DNA of 64,000 nucleotides from Mycobacterium sp. URHD0025 (GCF_000426065.1 NZ_AUEQ01000013.1:186001-250000), one strand, 5' to 3'. Positions 15,680 through 24,482 are shown, counted from the stretch's first letter. Translations and numbers: made by a program. The notes: generated from the sequence alone by a model not told the origin.

Positions 15680-17971
15680 ATGACCACTGCCAAGGACATC
15701 GATGCCGACTACGACGAGCACAACGTCGTCAGTACCGGCGCCGAGCACGAAGCAGCCGGGGTCAAGGCTGTCATGGTCAGCATGCAGCGTGGGTTCGAGC
15801 AGATGGGGTTGCTGCGGACCGCGGCCGCGCTCACGCGACTCAACCAGCGACACGGCTTCGACTGCCCGGGATGCGCGTGGCCCGAGGAACACGGCGGCCG
15901 CAAACTCGCCGAGTTCTGCGAGAACGGCGCCAAAGCGGTCGCCGAGGAGGCCACCAAGCGGGTGGTGACGCCGGAATTCTTCGCTCGGCACACCGTCGAC
16001 GAGCTCGATGCCAAACCCGAATACTGGCTGTCCCAGCAGGGCAGACTCACCCACCCGGTGGTGCTGCGCCCCGGTGAAACCCACTACCGGCCCATCGAGT
16101 GGGACGAGGCCTACCGGCTGATCGCCGACGAGCTCAACGGCCTGGCCTCCCCTGACGAGGCGCTGTTCTACACGTCGGGGCGCACCAGCAACGAAGCCGC
16201 GTTCCTGTATCAACTGCTGGTCCGCAGCTACGGCACCAACAATCTGCCGGACTGCTCGAACATGTGCCACGAATCCTCGGGTACCGCACTGACCGAGTCG
16301 ATCGGCATCGGCAAGGGGTCGGTCACCGTCGAGGACGTCACCGAGGCCGATCTGATCCTGATCGCCGGACAGAATCCGGGCACCAACCATCCCCGAATGC
16401 TGTCGGTGCTGGAAAAGGCGAAAGCCAACGGCGCCAAGATCATTGCCATCAATCCGCTGCCCGAGGCCGGGTTGATCAGGTTCAAGGATCCGCAGAAGGT
16501 CAACGGCGTCGTCGGGCACGGCATCGCCATCGCCGACGAGTTCGTGCAGATCCGCATCGGCGGGGACATGGCCCTGTTCGCCGGGTTGGGCCGGCTGTTG
16601 TTGGAAGCCGAGCAACGTGCTCCTGGCACCGTCGTCGACCACGAGTTCATCGCCACGCACTGCGCCGGGTACGAGGAGTACGCCGCGCAAACCCGGGCCG
16701 TGGACCTGGACACCGTGACCGCGGCCACCGGAGTCGACCGGGCCCAGTTACAGCGCGTCGCAGACCTGCTCATCGCCTCGCAGCGCACCGTGGTGTGCTG
16801 GGCGATGGGTCTGACTCAGCATCGGCACGCCGTGGCGACCATCGGCGAAGCCACCAACCTGCTGTTTCTGCGCGGCATGATCGGCAAGCCCGGTGCCGGG
16901 GTATGCCCGGTGCGCGGCCACTCCAATGTGCAGGGCGATCGCACCATGGGCATCTGGGAGAAGATGCCCGAGTCGTTCCACGCCGCGCTGGACAAGAGGT
17001 TCGGCATCACCACCCCCCGCAAGCACGGTCATGACACCGTCGACGCCATCCGCGCGATGCGCGACGGCCGCGCGAAGGTGTTCATCGGGATGGGCGGCAA
17101 CTTCGTCTCGGCCACCCCTGACACCGAGGTCACCGAGGCTGCGCTGCGCAGTTGCGCTCTCACCGTTCAGATTTCGACGAAACTGAACCGCAGCCACCTC
17201 GTGCACGGCCGCACCTCGCTGATCCTGCCCACCCTCGGCCGCACCGACAAGGATTACCAGGCCGGCGGGAAACAGCTCGTGTCCGTGGAAGATTCGATGT
17301 CGATGGTGCACCTGTCACGGGGCAACCTGACCCCGCCCAGCGACCACCTGCGCAGCGAGGTCGCCATCGTCTGCCAACTGGCCCGCACCCTGCTCGGCCC
17401 AGAGCACCCGGTGCCGTGGGAGCTGTTCAACGCCGACTACGACCGCATCCGCGACGCGATCGCGGACGTGGTGCCCGGCTGCGAGGACTACAACACCCGC
17501 GTGCGCCGGCCCGACGGCTTCCAGCTGCCCCATCCCCCGCGCGATTCCCGCGAATTCCGCACCAGCACAGGCAAAGCCAACTTCTCGGTGTATCCACTTC
17601 AGTGGGTCCCGGTCCCGGAGGGGCGGCTGGTGCTGCAGACGCTGCGCAGCCACGACCAGTACAACACCACCATCTACGGCCTCGACGACCGCTACCGCGG
17701 GGTCAAGGGCGGTCGCCGCGTCGTGTTTGTCAACCCCGTCGACATCGACCGTTTAGGGCTCGACCCCGAGGACCGTGTCGACCTGGTGTCGGAATTCGAA
17801 GGCCAGGAGCGGCGCGCCGACGACTTCCTGGTGGTGCCCTATTCCACCCCGGTCGGCAACGCCGCCGCGTACTACCCCGAGACCAATCCGCTGGTGCCGC
17901 TCGACCACACCGCGGAGAAGTCGAACACCCCGGTTTCCAAGGCCATCGTCATCAGACTGGAGAAACGCTGA
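15680..17971 (+). CDS. FdhF/YdeP-family molybdopterin oxidoreductase (formate dehydrogenase-like)
   Basis: A 763-residue member of the bis-MGD molybdoenzyme superfamily. The N-terminus carries only CPGC (C62, C65) rather than a full four-Cys cluster motif. SNMCHESSG (C196) is the region of the Mo ligand, so a Cys rather than selenocysteine is used. The MGD-binding regions ILIAGQNPGTNHPRM and GVCPVRGHSNVQGDRTMGI and the C-terminal molydopterin dinucleotide domain are present. Pairing with fdhD supports a formate-oxidising or formate-related role, but the YdeP group includes enzymes of unknown substrate. No FdhB-type electron-transfer subunit is nearby. The stop overlaps the fdhD start by 1 bp (TGATG). 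Confidence 0.85.
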   Translation: MTTAKDIDADYDEHNVVSTGAEHEAAGVKAVMVSMQRGFEQMGLLRTAAALTRLNQRHGFDCPGCAWPEEHGGRKLAEFCENGAKAVAEEATKRVVTPEFFARHTVDELDAKPEYWLSQQGRLTHPVVLRPGETHYRPIEWDEAYRLIADELNGLASPDEALFYTSGRTSNEAAFLYQLLVRSYGTNNLPDCSNMCHESSGTALTESIGIGKGSVTVEDVTEADLILIAGQNPGTNHPRMLSVLEKAKANGAKIIAINPLPEAGLIRFKDPQKVNGVVGHGIAIADEFVQIRIGGDMALFAGLGRLLLEAEQRAPGTVVDHEFIATHCAGYEEYAAQTRAVDLDTVTAATGVDRAQLQRVADLLIASQRTVVCWAMGLTQHRHAVATIGEATNLLFLRGMIGKPGAGVCPVRGHSNVQGDRTMGIWEKMPESFHAALDKRFGITTPRKHGHDTVDAIRAMRDGRAKVFIGMGGNFVSATPDTEVTEAALRSCALTVQISTKLNRSHLVHGRTSLILPTLGRTDKDYQAGGKQLVSVEDSMSMVHLSRGNLTPPSDHLRSEVAIVCQLARTLLGPEHPVPWELFNADYDRIRDAIADVVPGCEDYNTRVRRPDGFQLPHPPRDSREFRTSTGKANFSVYPLQWVPVPEGRLVLQTLRSHDQYNTTIYGLDDRYRGVKGGRRVVFVNPVDIDRLGLDPEDRVDLVSEFEGQERRADDFLVVPYSTPVGNAAAYYPETNPLVPLDHTAEKSNTPVSKAIVIRLEKR

Positions 17972-18807
17972 TGGGCCGCGTGACCGCCCGTCGCCGCGCC
18001 CACCACCTGACCGGCGCCACGGCTGAGGCCCGCCCGGAAACACTGGCGGTCGAGGAGCCGCTGGAGATCCGGATCAACGGCACCCCCGTGACCGTCACCA
18101 TGCGCACTCCGGGCTCCGACGTCGAACTGGCGCAAGGGTTTCTGCTGACCGAAGGCATCATCCGGCACCGGGATGACGTGCTCACGGTGCGGTACTGCCG
18201 CGGCGCCACCGACGACGGCTCAGGCCTGTCACAGAACACCTACAACGTGCTCGACGTGACGCTGGCCTCCAACGTACCGAAGCCGGCGGTGGATGTGACC
18301 CGCAACTTCTACACCACCTCGTCATGCGGGGTGTGCGGCAAGGCTTCCCTTGAGGCGGTCCGGCTGATCAGCCAGCACTGCCCGGGCGATGATCCGTCGG
18401 TCGTCACCGCCGAGACCCTCTCGGCGATGCCGGCCCAATTACGGGCTGCCCAGAAGGTTTTCGCCTCGACCGGTGGTCTGCACGGTGCGGCGCTGTTCAC
18501 CACCGACGGCACCATGCTGGTGGTGCGGGAGGACATCGGCAGGCACAACGCGGTCGACAAAGTGATCGGCTGGGCCCTGGAGCAGGACCGGATTCCGCTG
18601 ACCGGAACCGTCCTGCTCGTCAGCGGCCGGGCGTCATTCGAACTCACCCAGAAAGCGGTGATGGCGGGCATACCGGTGCTGGCCGCGGTGTCGGCGCCGT
18701 CGTCGCTGGCCGTCGACCTGGCCAGCCAGTCCGGTCTGACCCTGGTCGCCTTCCTGCGCGGCGAGTCGATGAACATCTACGCCCGGCCCGATCGAGTCAC
18801 CAACTAA
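17971..18807 (+). CDS. fdhD: Formate dehydrogenase accessory sulfurtransferase FdhD
   Basis: FdhD passes sulfur from a cysteine desulfurase to the molybdenum cofactor, which formate dehydrogenases require. The 278-residue protein has the sulfur-carrying CGVC motif (C119, C122) within TSSCGVCGKASLE, plus DVELAQGFLLTEGI near residue 50, HGAALFTTDG, EDIGRHNAVDKVIGWAL and the C-terminal GESMNIYA typical of the family. The ATG at 17971 overlaps the stop of the preceding oxidoreductase, so the pair is translationally coupled and its substrate protein is very probably that oxidoreductase. Confidence 0.95.
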   Translation: MGRVTARRRAHHLTGATAEARPETLAVEEPLEIRINGTPVTVTMRTPGSDVELAQGFLLTEGIIRHRDDVLTVRYCRGATDDGSGLSQNTYNVLDVTLASNVPKPAVDVTRNFYTTSSCGVCGKASLEAVRLISQHCPGDDPSVVTAETLSAMPAQLRAAQKVFASTGGLHGAALFTTDGTMLVVREDIGRHNAVDKVIGWALEQDRIPLTGTVLLVSGRASFELTQKAVMAGIPVLAAVSAPSSLAVDLASQSGLTLVAFLRGESMNIYARPDRVTN

Positions 18808-18820
18808 CGCCCAGCAGACG

Positions 18821-18858
18821 CAAAACTGCCCCTTTTCGAGTGAAAAGGGGCAGTTTTG
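18821..18858. terminator. Bidirectional terminator between fdhD and clpX
   Basis: CAAAACTGCCCCTTTTC (18821-18837) and GAAAAGGGGCAGTTTTG (18842-18858) form a perfect 17-bp stem with a GAGT loop. Because the outer stem is A/T-rich, each strand ends in a run of T, so it works for fdhD (plus) and clpX (minus). Confidence 0.9.
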
Positions 18859-18877
18859 TGTCTGTTCGCGAGAGGAC

Positions 18878-20158
18878 TCAGGCGGTCTTGTCGCGACGCT
18901 CGGAACGCGACGGCTTACGCGGCACGATGGTCGGCAGCACGTTGTCCTGCACGGTCTCCTTCGTGACGACCACCTTGGCGACGTCGTCGCGGCTGGGGAT
19001 GTCGTACATCACCGGCAGCAGGACTTCCTCCATGATGGCGCGCAGGCCACGGGCGCCGGTACCGCGGTGGATGGCCTGATCGGCGATCGCCTCCAGCGCC
19101 TCCTCGGTGAACTCCAGCTCCACGCCGTCCATGTCGAACAGCCGCACGTACTGCTTGACCAGGGCGTTCTTCGGCTCGGAGAGGATCTTGACCAAGGACT
19201 CCTTGTCCAGATTGGTCACCGAGGCCACGACCGGCAGACGGCCGATGAACTCGGGGATCAAACCGAACTTGATCAGGTCCTCGGGCATGACCTCGGCGAA
19301 ATGGTCCTGGGTGTCGATCTCGGCCTTGGACCGCACCTCGGCGCCGAAGCCCAGACCGCGCTTGCCGACCCGGTCGGAGACGATCTTCTCCAGGCCCGCG
19401 AACGCACCCGCCACGATGAACAGCACGTTGGTGGTGTCGATCTGGATGAACTCCTGATGCGGATGCTTACGGCCGCCCTGCGGGGGAACCGAGGCCTGCG
19501 TACCTTCCAGGATCTTCAGCAGGGCCTGCTGCACGCCCTCGCCGGAGACATCGCGGGTGATCGACGGGTTCTCGCTCTTGCGGGCGATCTTGTCGACCTC
19601 GTCGATGTAGATGATGCCGGTCTCGGCGCGCTTGACGTCGTAGTCGGCGGCCTGGATCAGCTTGAGCAGGATGTTCTCGACGTCCTCGCCCACATACCCG
19701 GCCTCGGTCAGTGCCGTCGCATCGGCGATGGCGAACGGCACGTTCAGCATCTTGGCCAGCGTCTGCGCCAGATAGGTCTTACCGCAGCCGGTGGGGCCGA
19801 GCATCAGGATGTTGGACTTGGTCAGCTCGACCGGCTCGGTACGCGAATCGCGGGACTTCTCCCCCGCCTGAATCCGCTTGTAATGGTTGTAGACCGCCAC
19901 GGCCAGCGTCCGCTTCGCGGTGTCCTGACCGATGACGTAGCCCTCGAGGAAGTCCCGGATCTCCGCAGGTTTGGGCAGCTCGTCGAGCTTGACGTCGTCA
20001 GCGTCGGCGAGTTCCTCCTCGATGATCTCGTTGCACAGATCTATGCACTCGTCGCAGATGTACACGCCCGGGCCGGCAATGAGCTTTTTGACCTGCTTTT
20101 GACTCTTGCCGCAGAACGAGCACTTCAGCAGGTCACCGCCGTCTCCAATGCGCGCCAT
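18878..20158 (-). CDS. clpX: ATP-dependent Clp protease ATP-binding subunit ClpX
   Basis: ClpX is the AAA+ unfoldase that recognises tagged proteins and feeds them into the ClpP1P2 chamber. The 426-residue protein has the N-terminal zinc-binding domain (C13, C16, C35, C38), Walker A GPTGCGKT (121-128), Walker B IIYIDEVDKIA, a pore loop in the GYVGEDV region and the ClpP-docking loop in KRGLGFGAE. Length matches mycobacterial orthologues (Rv2457c). The Shine-Dalgarno region AGGAAGTAGGA precedes the ATG. It is not fused to the clpP operon; a 416-bp spacer separates them. Confidence 0.98.
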   Translation of the reverse strand: MARIGDGGDLLKCSFCGKSQKQVKKLIAGPGVYICDECIDLCNEIIEEELADADDVKLDELPKPAEIRDFLEGYVIGQDTAKRTLAVAVYNHYKRIQAGEKSRDSRTEPVELTKSNILMLGPTGCGKTYLAQTLAKMLNVPFAIADATALTEAGYVGEDVENILLKLIQAADYDVKRAETGIIYIDEVDKIARKSENPSITRDVSGEGVQQALLKILEGTQASVPPQGGRKHPHQEFIQIDTTNVLFIVAGAFAGLEKIVSDRVGKRGLGFGAEVRSKAEIDTQDHFAEVMPEDLIKFGLIPEFIGRLPVVASVTNLDKESLVKILSEPKNALVKQYVRLFDMDGVELEFTEEALEAIADQAIHRGTGARGLRAIMEEVLLPVMYDIPSRDDVAKVVVTKETVQDNVLPTIVPRKPSRSERRDKTA

Positions 20159-20574
20159 GTGGGGGGGTCCTACTTCCTGTTAGCAGTCTGTCGATTCGCC
20201 AGTTGCTGAGTAAACCTCGGGCGTAAACCCGACGCTACCCGTTCGTTCCGTTGCGGTGCGACCGATAAGGCCGAATCGCCCCGGTGGTATTTGTTCGTGT
20301 GCAGGAGAACATATCTCTCCTGGCGGCCGGCCACCCGTTGGCACGCTGACTGTGACCCTGGCGTGTCGTCACGGATCGGCGACGAATGGCCGAGCGACGT
20401 GGCCGGTGTGTGGCATTCGCCGCGACCGACGTTACCGCGACCGCTCGAAGGCCGTCGCCGACGCAGGTCAGCGCGATTTCCGCAGTCCCGCTGACGACGC
20501 ACGCCCCGCGCCGGAGGTGACCGGGCAGGGCGTGTGTCATCGGGCTGTGGTTGCGCGGGATATGCCGGCCGTGG
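20159..20574. other. 416-bp spacer between clpX and clpP2, no gene found
   Basis: Both neighbours are on the minus strand, so this region should hold the clpX promoter and the end of the clpP1P2 transcript. Reading frames here are short and lack coding character or good ribosome sites. In M. tuberculosis two genes (Rv2458/mmuM and Rv2459) lie between clpX and clpP2; nothing resembling them is present. I see no convincing operator or terminator by eye. Confidence 0.5.
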
Positions 20575-21234
20575 CTAACTGCCCTGCGCGGACAGCTTGC
20601 GGTACTCCAGGACCGTGTCGATGATCCCGTAGTCCTTGGCCTGCTCGGCGGTGAGGATCTTGTCCCGGTCGGTGTCCTTGCGGACCTGCTCGGGATCCTT
20701 TCCGGTGTGGCGGGCCAGGGTGGTCTCCATCAGGGTGCGCATCCGCTCGATCTCGGCGGCCTGGATCTCCAGATCGGAGAACTGCCCCTGGATCACGCCA
20801 CCCAGCGACGGCTGGTGGATCAGCACACGGGCGTTGGGCAGGGCCAGACGCTTACCGGGCGTGCCGGCGGCCAGCAGCACCGCGGCGGCCGAGGCGGCCT
20901 GCCCGAGGCACACCGTCTGGATGTCGGCGCGCACGTACTGCATGGTGTCGTAGATCGCCATCAACGAGGTGAACGAGCCACCGGGCGAGTTGATGTACAT
21001 GGTGATGTCACGGTCGGGATCCAGGGACTCCAGCACGAGCAGCTGGGCCATGATGTCGTTGGCCGACGCGTCGTCCACCTGCACGCCGAGGAAGATGATG
21101 CGTTCCTCGAACAGCTTGTTGTACGGGTTGGATTCCTTGACACCGAAGCTGCTGTGCTCGATGAACGACGGCAGGATGTAGCGGGCCTGCGGCTGGAGGC
21201 GGGCGTCCAACGACGGATGAGTGAGGTCGGTCAT
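20575..21234 (-). CDS. clpP2: ATP-dependent Clp protease proteolytic subunit 2
   Basis: ClpP2 is one of two distinct peptidase subunits that form the mixed ClpP1P2 tetradecamer in mycobacteria and is the ring that docks the ATPases. The 219-residue protein keeps the Ser-His-Asp triad: S115 in GQAASAAAVLL, H140 in LIHQPS and D191 in DRDKIL. Segments MYINSPGGS and ERMRTLMETTLARHTGK are family-typical. Its ATG overlaps the clpP1 stop (ATGA), so the two are translationally coupled, matching their need for equal amounts. Orthologue of Rv2460c. Confidence 0.97.
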   Translation of the reverse strand: MTDLTHPSLDARLQPQARYILPSFIEHSSFGVKESNPYNKLFEERIIFLGVQVDDASANDIMAQLLVLESLDPDRDITMYINSPGGSFTSLMAIYDTMQYVRADIQTVCLGQAASAAAVLLAAGTPGKRLALPNARVLIHQPSLGGVIQGQFSDLEIQAAEIERMRTLMETTLARHTGKDPEQVRKDTDRDKILTAEQAKDYGIIDTVLEYRKLSAQGS

Positions 21235-21842
21235 TTGTCTAGTCCTGCTCCCGGTCCGGTGCCGTTGACATTGGCGCTGGTGATGATGTGGTCGACGAAC
21301 CCATACTCCAGGGCTTCGGGCGCAGTGAACCAGCGGTCGCGGTCGGAGTCCGCCTCGATGCGCTCCATCGTCTGTCCGGTGAACTCGGCATTGAGCCGGA
21401 ACATTTCCTTCTTGATGACCGCAAACTGCTCGGCCTGGATGGCGATGTCCGCGGCGCTACCGGTGACACCACCCAACGGCTGGTGCATCAGGATCCGGGC
21501 GTGGGGCAGGGCGTAGCGCTTGCCCTTGGTGCCCGCGGCCAGCAGGAACTCACCCATCGAGGCCGCCATGCCCATCGCATAGGTGGCGATGTCGCACGGC
21601 GCCAGCACCATAGTGTCGTAGATGGCCATACCGGCGCTGATCGAACCGCCCGGCGAGTTGATGTAGAGGTGGATGTCCTTGGTCGGATCCTCCGCCGATA
21701 GCAACAGGATCTGCGCGCACAGCTTGTTGGCGATGTCGTCGTCCACTTGGGAACCCAGGAAGATGATCCGCTCGGCAAGCAAGCGCTCATAGACGGAGTC
21801 GACGAGGCTGAACCCGCTCCCGTTCGAACGCATGTCAGTCAC
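21231..21842 (-). CDS. clpP1: ATP-dependent Clp protease proteolytic subunit 1
   Basis: ClpP1 forms the second heptameric ring of the mycobacterial Clp protease, essential in that group. The 203-residue protein has S95 in GMAASMGEFL, H120 in LMHQPLGG and D169 in SDRDRWF as its catalytic triad, plus LYINSPGGSISAGMAIYDTM. First gene of the clpP1-clpP2 operon. The 112-bp upstream region separates it from tig and carries a ClgR-type box adjacent to the tig stop codon. Orthologue of Rv2461c. Confidence 0.97.
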   Translation of the reverse strand: MTDMRSNGSGFSLVDSVYERLLAERIIFLGSQVDDDIANKLCAQILLLSAEDPTKDIHLYINSPGGSISAGMAIYDTMVLAPCDIATYAMGMAASMGEFLLAAGTKGKRYALPHARILMHQPLGGVTGSAADIAIQAEQFAVIKKEMFRLNAEFTGQTMERIEADSDRDRWFTAPEALEYGFVDHIITSANVNGTGPGAGLDK

Positions 21843-21943
21843 GACTGGATACCTGCTTTCTTCTACGTCTTCGGTAAACGCGTTGGCACTACGACGACAC
21901 TAACGAAACTGGGGCGCCACGCACTCCCGTACGGGGGCACGTT

Positions 21944-21954
21944 CGCTCACAGCG
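21944..21954. promoter_or_regulatory. ClgR-like activator box upstream of clpP1P2
   Basis: CGCTCACAGCG matches the dyad core CGCYNANRGCG described for the actinobacterial Clp regulator ClgR, with TT directly upstream. It ends 1 bp before the tig stop codon and lies about 102 bp upstream of the clpP1 start. ClgR activates clpP1P2 in corynebacteria and mycobacteria; that this particular copy is used is inference. Confidence 0.6.
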
Positions 21955-23358
21955 TCATTCGGCGGCGTCGGCGGTCTTTTCGGCCGCCTCGTCGCCCTGC
22001 TCGTCCTCGGCCTGCTCACCCTCGGCCTCCGCGGCCTCGGCCGGACCGAAGAAATCCGTGGTGTCGATCACGGTGCCGTCGGTGTCGGTCACGGTGGCGG
22101 CATGCACCACAGCGGCGATCGTCAGGCCGCGACGGACATCGGCGAACATGGCCGGCAGCTGGTTGTTCTGCTGCAGGATCTGGATCAGCTGCTGGGGCTC
22201 GATGCCGTACTGACGCGACATCAGCACGAGCCGCTCGGTGAGGTCGTTCTGGCCGACCTGGATGTCGAGCTTGTCCGCGACGGCATCCATCAAAAGCTGG
22301 GTCTTGACGGCCTTTTCGGCGTTCGCCTTGTTGTCGGCGTCGAATTCCTCACGGCTGCTGCCCTGTTCGGTCAGCTGCTCGGCGAACTTGTCCTCGTCGT
22401 GGTCGAGGCCGTGGATCGCGTTGTGCAGGGCGTCGTCGATCTGCGCCTGAACGATCTTCTCCGGCAACGGGACCTCGGTCTGCTCCAGCAGCGCCTCGAC
22501 GGCCTTGTCGCGGATCTGCTCGGCCTGCTGGACGCTCTTGACCCGGCGCACCTGCTCGATGAGGCTCTCCTTGAGCTCCTCGATGGTGTCGAATTCGCTT
22601 GCCAGTTGAGCGAATTCGTCGTCCGCCTCGGGAAGCTCGCGCTCCTTGACCGACTTGACGGTCACCGTCACATCGGCGTCCTTGTCGGCGTGCTCGCCCG
22701 CGGCCAGCTTGGTGGTGAAAATCTTGGACTCGCCGGCCTTCAGGCCGGTGATCGCCTCGTCGAGGCCCTCGATCAGCTGACCGGAACCGACCTCGTGCGA
22801 CAGGCCCTCGGTGGCGGCCTCGGGCACCTCGGTGCCGTCGACGGTGGCCGACAGGTCGATCGAGACGAAGTCGCCTTCCTGAGCGCCACGCTCGACGCCG
22901 GTGAGGGTGCCGAAACGGGCCCGCAGCGACTGCAGTTCCGCGTCGACCTCGTCGTCGTCGACCTGGATCGGGTCGACGGTGATCTTCAGCGCGTCGAACT
23001 CCGGCAGGGTGATCTCGGGACGCACGTCGACCTCGGCGGTGAACGCCAGCTCCTGGCCGTCCTCCAGCTTGGTCACCTCGATCTCGGGCTGACCCAGCGG
23101 CTTGACGTCGGACGCCGTGACGGCCTCGCTGTAGCGGGCCGGCAGTGCATCGTTGACGACCTGCTCGAGCACGGCACCGCGGCCGACCCGCGCCTCCAGC
23201 AACTTGCGCGGGGCCTTGCCCGGACGGAAGCCGGGCAGACGGACCTGCTGGGCGAGCGCCTTGAAGGCGCGATCGAAATCGGGCTCAAGCTCGGTGAAGG
23301 GCACCTCCACATTGATGCGCACCCGGGTGGGGCTCAACTGCTCGACCGTGCTCTTCAC
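21955..23358 (-). CDS. tig: Trigger factor (ribosome-associated chaperone/prolyl isomerase)
   Basis: Trigger factor binds nascent chains at the ribosome exit. The 467-residue protein has the ribosome-binding domain with VRLPGFRPGKAPRKLLEARVG (the GFRxGKxP signature, residues about 40-60), an FKBP-type isomerase domain around EGDFVSIDLSATVDG, and a long helical chaperone domain. The C-terminus is a strongly acidic, low-complexity tail rich in Glu, Asp and Ala, common in mycobacterial orthologues (Rv2462c). It precedes clpP1P2 on the same strand, the same chaperone-protease neighbourhood seen in many bacteria. Confidence 0.97.
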   Translation of the reverse strand: MKSTVEQLSPTRVRINVEVPFTELEPDFDRAFKALAQQVRLPGFRPGKAPRKLLEARVGRGAVLEQVVNDALPARYSEAVTASDVKPLGQPEIEVTKLEDGQELAFTAEVDVRPEITLPEFDALKITVDPIQVDDDEVDAELQSLRARFGTLTGVERGAQEGDFVSIDLSATVDGTEVPEAATEGLSHEVGSGQLIEGLDEAITGLKAGESKIFTTKLAAGEHADKDADVTVTVKSVKERELPEADDEFAQLASEFDTIEELKESLIEQVRRVKSVQQAEQIRDKAVEALLEQTEVPLPEKIVQAQIDDALHNAIHGLDHDEDKFAEQLTEQGSSREEFDADNKANAEKAVKTQLLMDAVADKLDIQVGQNDLTERLVLMSRQYGIEPQQLIQILQQNNQLPAMFADVRRGLTIAAVVHAATVTDTDGTVIDTTDFFGPAEAAEAEGEQAEDEQGDEAAEKTADAAE

Positions 23359-23400
23359 TGTTCTGTGCTCCTAGATAGTTCTTTCATACTGGTGGTGAGT

Positions 23401-23473
23401 CGGGGTGACAGGATTTGAACCTGCGGCCTTCCGCTCCCAAAGCGGATGCGCTACCAAGCTGCGCTACACCCCG
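23401..23473 (-). tRNA. tRNA-Pro (anticodon TGG)
   Basis: On the minus strand a 73-nt cloverleaf starts with CGGGGTG and ends with CACCCCG (7-bp acceptor stem). The anticodon arm TCCGC-TTTGGGA-GCGGA has TGG at positions 34-36, and the T arm is GCAGG-TTCAAAT-CCTGT. CCA is not encoded. It decodes CCA and wobble Pro codons and lies just upstream of tig. Confidence 0.95.
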
Positions 23474-23599
23474 TGGTGGTGCTCGATCCGCTGCGGTAAA
23501 ACCCACGAACGGACCACGCGAGATACTACGTGCTCACGGCACAGAGCATTCAATTGGCTTTGATCGGGGGCACACCGGTACAGTGCTGATGCTGCACAT

Positions 23600-23673
23600 G
23601 CGGGCGTAGCTCAATGGTAGAGCCCTAGTCTTCCAAACTAGCTACGCGGGTTCGATTCCCGTCGCCCGCTCCA
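23600..23673 (+). tRNA. tRNA-Gly (anticodon TCC)
   Basis: The acceptor stem GCGGGCG pairs with CGCCCGC (23663-23669), discriminator T23670, then an encoded CCA (23671-23673). The anticodon arm CTAGT-CTTCCAA-ACTAG has TCC; the T arm carries GTTCGATTC. A terminator follows immediately. Confidence 0.95.
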
Positions 23674-23676
23674 CAG

Positions 23677-23707
23677 AGACCGCCCTGATGGGGCGGTCTT
23701 CTTGTTT
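23677..23707 (+). terminator. Intrinsic terminator of tRNA-Gly
   Basis: AGACCGCCC (23677-23685) and GGGCGGTCT (23691-23699) form a 9-bp stem with a 5-nt loop, followed by TCTTGTTT, a T-rich tail rare in this genome. It lies 3 bp after the tRNA CCA end. Confidence 0.85.
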
Positions 23708-23757
23708 CTCCGGACCGCCATCGCAGGTCTTGACGGGGAATCCGGCACAGGCGCTGA

Positions 23758-24291
23758 TCACCGCGCCGGCCCAGGTGGCGGGGCGACGGGCGTGATCGAA
23801 ATCGGCAGCCAATGGGTGCCTGGCCCCTCGCCGGGGCATCCGGCTCCCCCGATCACGAGGGTCCGCTCTCCGAAGAAGCTGCCGTCAGCATTCGGGATCC
23901 AGTAGTCCGAGCGTTGGGCCGTCACGGCGCTGCCGGGATCGTTGCGATCGCAGAAGTAGGGATACTCACCGCTGGTTTCCCAACGGTCGTTCATCCACGT
24001 GTACTGGTAAGCCACGGGCGCGCCTGGGTTGCGGGCATGGTCGTCGGTGTTGTCCATACGCGCGACGCAGCCGTTCACGTCGCACTGGGTGCTGAATTCG
24101 ACGGGCACCGTCAGCGGATTCATCGGTGTCGGCACTCCGTTGAATGTCTGCTTCGAGAAGTCGATGAGCAAGTCGTAGTGCCCGTACAGCGGCGGTGGTT
24201 CGACACGATCCGCGTGAGCGACCGGAGCCAGGACGGATGCCGTGCTCGCAGCGGTGGCAGCGAGGGCGCCGGCCAGGGCGATTTTCATCAT
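23758..24291 (-). CDS. Secreted mycobacterial hypothetical protein
   Basis: A 177-residue protein with a clear Sec signal peptide (MKIALAGALAATAASTASVL, cleavage near AHA-DR, residue 28), so it is exported or anchored outside. The mature part has four cysteines (in QCDVNGC, YFCDR and GAGCPG) that could form two disulfides, a WMNDRWETSGEYPYFCDR stretch and a Pro-rich C-terminus. The layout resembles families of small exported mycobacterial proteins with no assigned function; I cannot name it. The second codon is also Met, so the start may be 24288. It stands alone between tRNA-Gly and glsB-like genes. Confidence 0.8.
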   Translation of the reverse strand: MMKIALAGALAATAASTASVLAPVAHADRVEPPPLYGHYDLLIDFSKQTFNGVPTPMNPLTVPVEFSTQCDVNGCVARMDNTDDHARNPGAPVAYQYTWMNDRWETSGEYPYFCDRNDPGSAVTAQRSDYWIPNADGSFFGERTLVIGGAGCPGEGPGTHWLPISITPVAPPPGPAR

Positions 24292-24482
24292 TGCGCCTGG
24301 TTAACACATCTACCCATCCGGCGTGCGCAATTGGTTCGAACCGATGGATTCGGGTATGCCCTTGGTCGGCTCAGTGCGAATAATGCACCGATTTGGTATC
24401 GCGCGAATTTCGGCAGTGGCAAGCGGCCGCAAACCGGAGGAAAGTGGGAACTACCACATCAACGTTGCAGAAAGGCAGCGAC

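Noticed and set aside
15680..17971. Selenocysteine at the active site of the FdhF-like protein
   Set aside because: The Mo-ligand position reads Cys (SNMCHESSG) and there is no in-frame TGA in the gene.
19067..20209. Plus-strand open frame of 380 codons opposite clpX
   Set aside because: Antisense of clpX with Leu/Asp/His-rich composition; no homology pattern and no start signal.
22102..23418. Plus-strand open frame of 438 codons opposite tig
   Set aside because: Antisense shadow created by the codon bias of tig, running into the tRNA-Pro gene.
23401..23673. tRNA-adjacent prophage or island attachment sites
   Set aside because: No integrase gene and no duplicate of either tRNA 3' end was noticed in the neighbourhood.
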